Positions 62,765 to 64,000 of a stretch of DNA of 64,000 nt are shown piece by piece. The stretch comes from Pelagimonas sp050633425 (GTDB lineage Bacteria > Pseudomonadota > Alphaproteobacteria > Rhodobacterales > Rhodobacteraceae). The notes below the pieces were generated by a model, which did no database searches, had not been told where the DNA came from, and saw nothing but the letters and a program-made list of their open reading frames with translations. The stretch lies in the NCBI RefSeq assembly GCF_050633425.1, contig NZ_JBOEGM010000020.1:248001-312000 (forward strand), in the 5' to 3' direction. The position numbers and the translations under genes are program-made. The stretch's first letter is position 1. The number at the start of each line of letters is the position of its first letter.

Positions 62765-63778
62765 TTAGCGTTTGACCTGAACCGTTGTCCCGGATTTCCC
62801 CGACGCTTCAAGCGCCGTTATCAGACGATGCACTTCAAGGGCGACGCGCCCCGGCACCAATGGCGCGCGGCTGTGCGTTACCGCCTCGGCGAAATCTTCG
62901 ATCACAAAGCGGTGCCAATCGCTGGTAAAGGCCATCGGATCGGCCCCTGCCCCAGACGAGGCCGCCTGCCCCACGGTTTCAGATCGACCGTCTTGCCAGT
63001 TGATCTCCAACAATCCGGCCTCAAGATGCACTGATCCGGCGGCAAAATGCAGGGTGATCGTTTCCCCTTTGCCCGGAAAGCTGGATGTCGTGGCGAACAA
63101 TTGCCCAACGGCACCATTTTCAAACCGCATCCCGGCACAGACGAAGTCTTCGGATTCCATATCGTGAAAATCACTGGTGGCCGTCATGGCCGTGACCTCG
63201 CTCACCGGGCCGGTGAGGGACAGCATCAAATCCATCGTGTGGATCGCCTGCGAAATCATCACCCCGCCGCCGTCACGCGCATAAGACCCACGCCCCGGTT
63301 CGTCGTAATAAGCCTGCGGGCGCCACCACGGCACGTTAACTTCGGCCATACGCAGCGCACCGAGTTCAGGCAGCAGCTTGCGCAAATCATCAACCACCGG
63401 CCGGGCGCGGTGCTGCAACATAATGCCCAAAGGCACGTTTGCTGCCTCGCAGGTTTCGACCAGTTTGATCGCGCCTTCCAACGTGCGCTCCACCGGTTTT
63501 TCCATCAAGATCGGCTTGCCCGCGGCGACCAATTCTTCGACGATCCCGACCCGCGCATTCGGCGGTGTGGTGAGCAAGACAAAATCGACATCCGAGGCGG
63601 CGATCTCCGCCACAGATGTTGCCTCAACCGCGCCCAAATCTGGCCAATCCGCCAAAAACCGCGCCCGGCTTTCGGCCGAGCGCGCATAGACATAGGATAG
63701 TTCAACAGCGTCCGAATTCCGAATGGCATCACCAAAGGTGCGCGACACCATCCCAAGCCCAATCAAGGCGACCTTCAT
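62765..63778 (-). CDS. Gfo/Idh/MocA family dehydrogenase (third of three)
   Basis: 337 residues. VALIGLGMVSRTFGDAI is the Rossmann motif and EKP in ILMEKPVERTLE the catalytic signature; HTMDLMLSLTGPVSEV is the conserved substrate-side helix. Its ATG overlaps the stop of the ABC ATPase gene upstream by four bases, so this enzyme and probably the two others belong with a sugar ABC importer. The sugar is not known. Confidence 0.9.
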   Translation of the reverse strand: MKVALIGLGMVSRTFGDAIRNSDAVELSYVYARSAESRARFLADWPDLGAVEATSVAEIAASDVDFVLLTTPPNARVGIVEELVAAGKPILMEKPVERTLEGAIKLVETCEAANVPLGIMLQHRARPVVDDLRKLLPELGALRMAEVNVPWWRPQAYYDEPGRGSYARDGGGVMISQAIHTMDLMLSLTGPVSEVTAMTATSDFHDMESEDFVCAGMRFENGAVGQLFATTSSFPGKGETITLHFAAGSVHLEAGLLEINWQDGRSETVGQAASSGAGADPMAFTSDWHRFVIEDFAEAVTHSRAPLVPGRVALEVHRLITALEASGKSGTTVQVKR

Positions 63779-64000
63779 CTTGTGAGCTCCATGGAGGCGT
63801 CGGACGCATCAAACAAATGGAAGCTTTCGGTTGGAAAGCTTACCCCAATCTCCTGACCTTTTTGGAGCGGAATCTGGTGGGCGTGTTGCACGGTCAGCGT
63901 GTCGCCGTTGGCAAAGGTCGCATAAATATAGGTGACCGCACCAAGCTGTTCAAAGTTCTGAACCCGGACCGTTTCGTCGCCCTTGCCCTCCAAGTCGACA
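63775..64000 (-). CDS. Sugar ABC transporter ATPase (UgpC/MsmK type), C-terminal end
   Basis: Only the last 74 or so residues are in the window; the gene continues beyond base 64000. The visible part is a TOBE domain: VQNFEQLGAVTYIYATFANGD, then GQEIGVSFPTESFHLFDA, as at the end of UgpC/MalK-type ATPases that serve many carbohydrate importers. The Walker motifs lie outside the window. The stop overlaps the next gene by four bases. Confidence 0.8.
   Translation of the reverse strand, partial: VDLEGKGDETVRVQNFEQLGAVTYIYATFANGDTLTVQHAHQIPLQKGQEIGVSFPTESFHLFDASDASMELTR

Noticed and set aside
1..64000. tRNA, rRNA, transposase, integrase or phage genes
   Set aside because: None recognised on either strand by reading; small RNA genes could still be missed without a covariance search.

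Overview
The window looks like a chromosomal segment of a marine-type alphaproteobacterium of the Rhodobacteraceae (Roseobacter/Paracoccus relatives). This rests on gene order and protein style (norCBQDEF-nnrU beside an NnrR regulator, nasTS-nrt-nirBD-nasA, urease next to urtABCDE, TctABC, UgpC-type sugar ABC), a moderately high GC content, and very compact operons with many 4-bp ATGA overlaps. I see no rRNA, tRNA, CRISPR array, insertion sequence or phage gene. All identifications come from reading the translations; no database search was possible.

Layout. 1-2114: end of an exopolysaccharide locus (Wzz/GumC-type protein and an O-antigen-polymerase-like membrane protein). 2115-2993: a gene-poor stretch with a minus-strand terminator and possible gene remnants. 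2916-10419: respiratory nitric oxide reductase norCBQDEF with nnrU, preceded by an FNR/NnrR-type box, then nnrR and a DUF4202 gene in the opposite direction. 10518-20336: glpK, a NarL-type response regulator, a molybdopterin-fold secreted protein with a hybrid histidine kinase, trmO, an SMP-30 lactonase, a DUF4166/DCC pair and glpD. 20548-32256: complete assimilatory nitrate system, nasT-nasS (regulators), nrtA-nrtB-nrtCD (uptake), nirB-nirD-nasA (nitrate to ammonium), with a leader RNA carrying a terminator between nasS and nrtA.

32257-46811: a catabolic region. It holds a Tm-1-like protein, an aldehyde dehydrogenase, a TctABC tricarboxylate-type transporter, an IclR regulator with an inverted-repeat operator, a HAD hydrolase and a class III aminotransferase. 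It also holds a cluster of glutamine synthetase-like ligase, cytochrome P450, adrenodoxin-type ferredoxin and class I glutamine amidotransferase, and then a GntR regulator and an acetylpolyamine-deacetylase-like enzyme. The ligase/P450/ferredoxin/amidotransferase set is the most unusual part of the window. It reads as a pathway that gamma-glutamylates an amine, hydroxylates it, removes the glutamyl group and oxidises the amino alcohol.

46863-59427: urea nitrogen. The urease operon ureDA-(49-aa His-rich membrane peptide)-ureBC-(secreted unknown)-(DUF1127)-ureEFG is divergent from the urea ABC transporter urtABCDE. 59424-64000: a carbohydrate locus with a CE15-like esterase, three Gfo/Idh/MocA dehydrogenases in a row and the end of a sugar ABC ATPase.

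Taken together, nitrate, urea and probably organic amines all feed ammonium or glutamate, while the nor genes handle nitric oxide under low oxygen.
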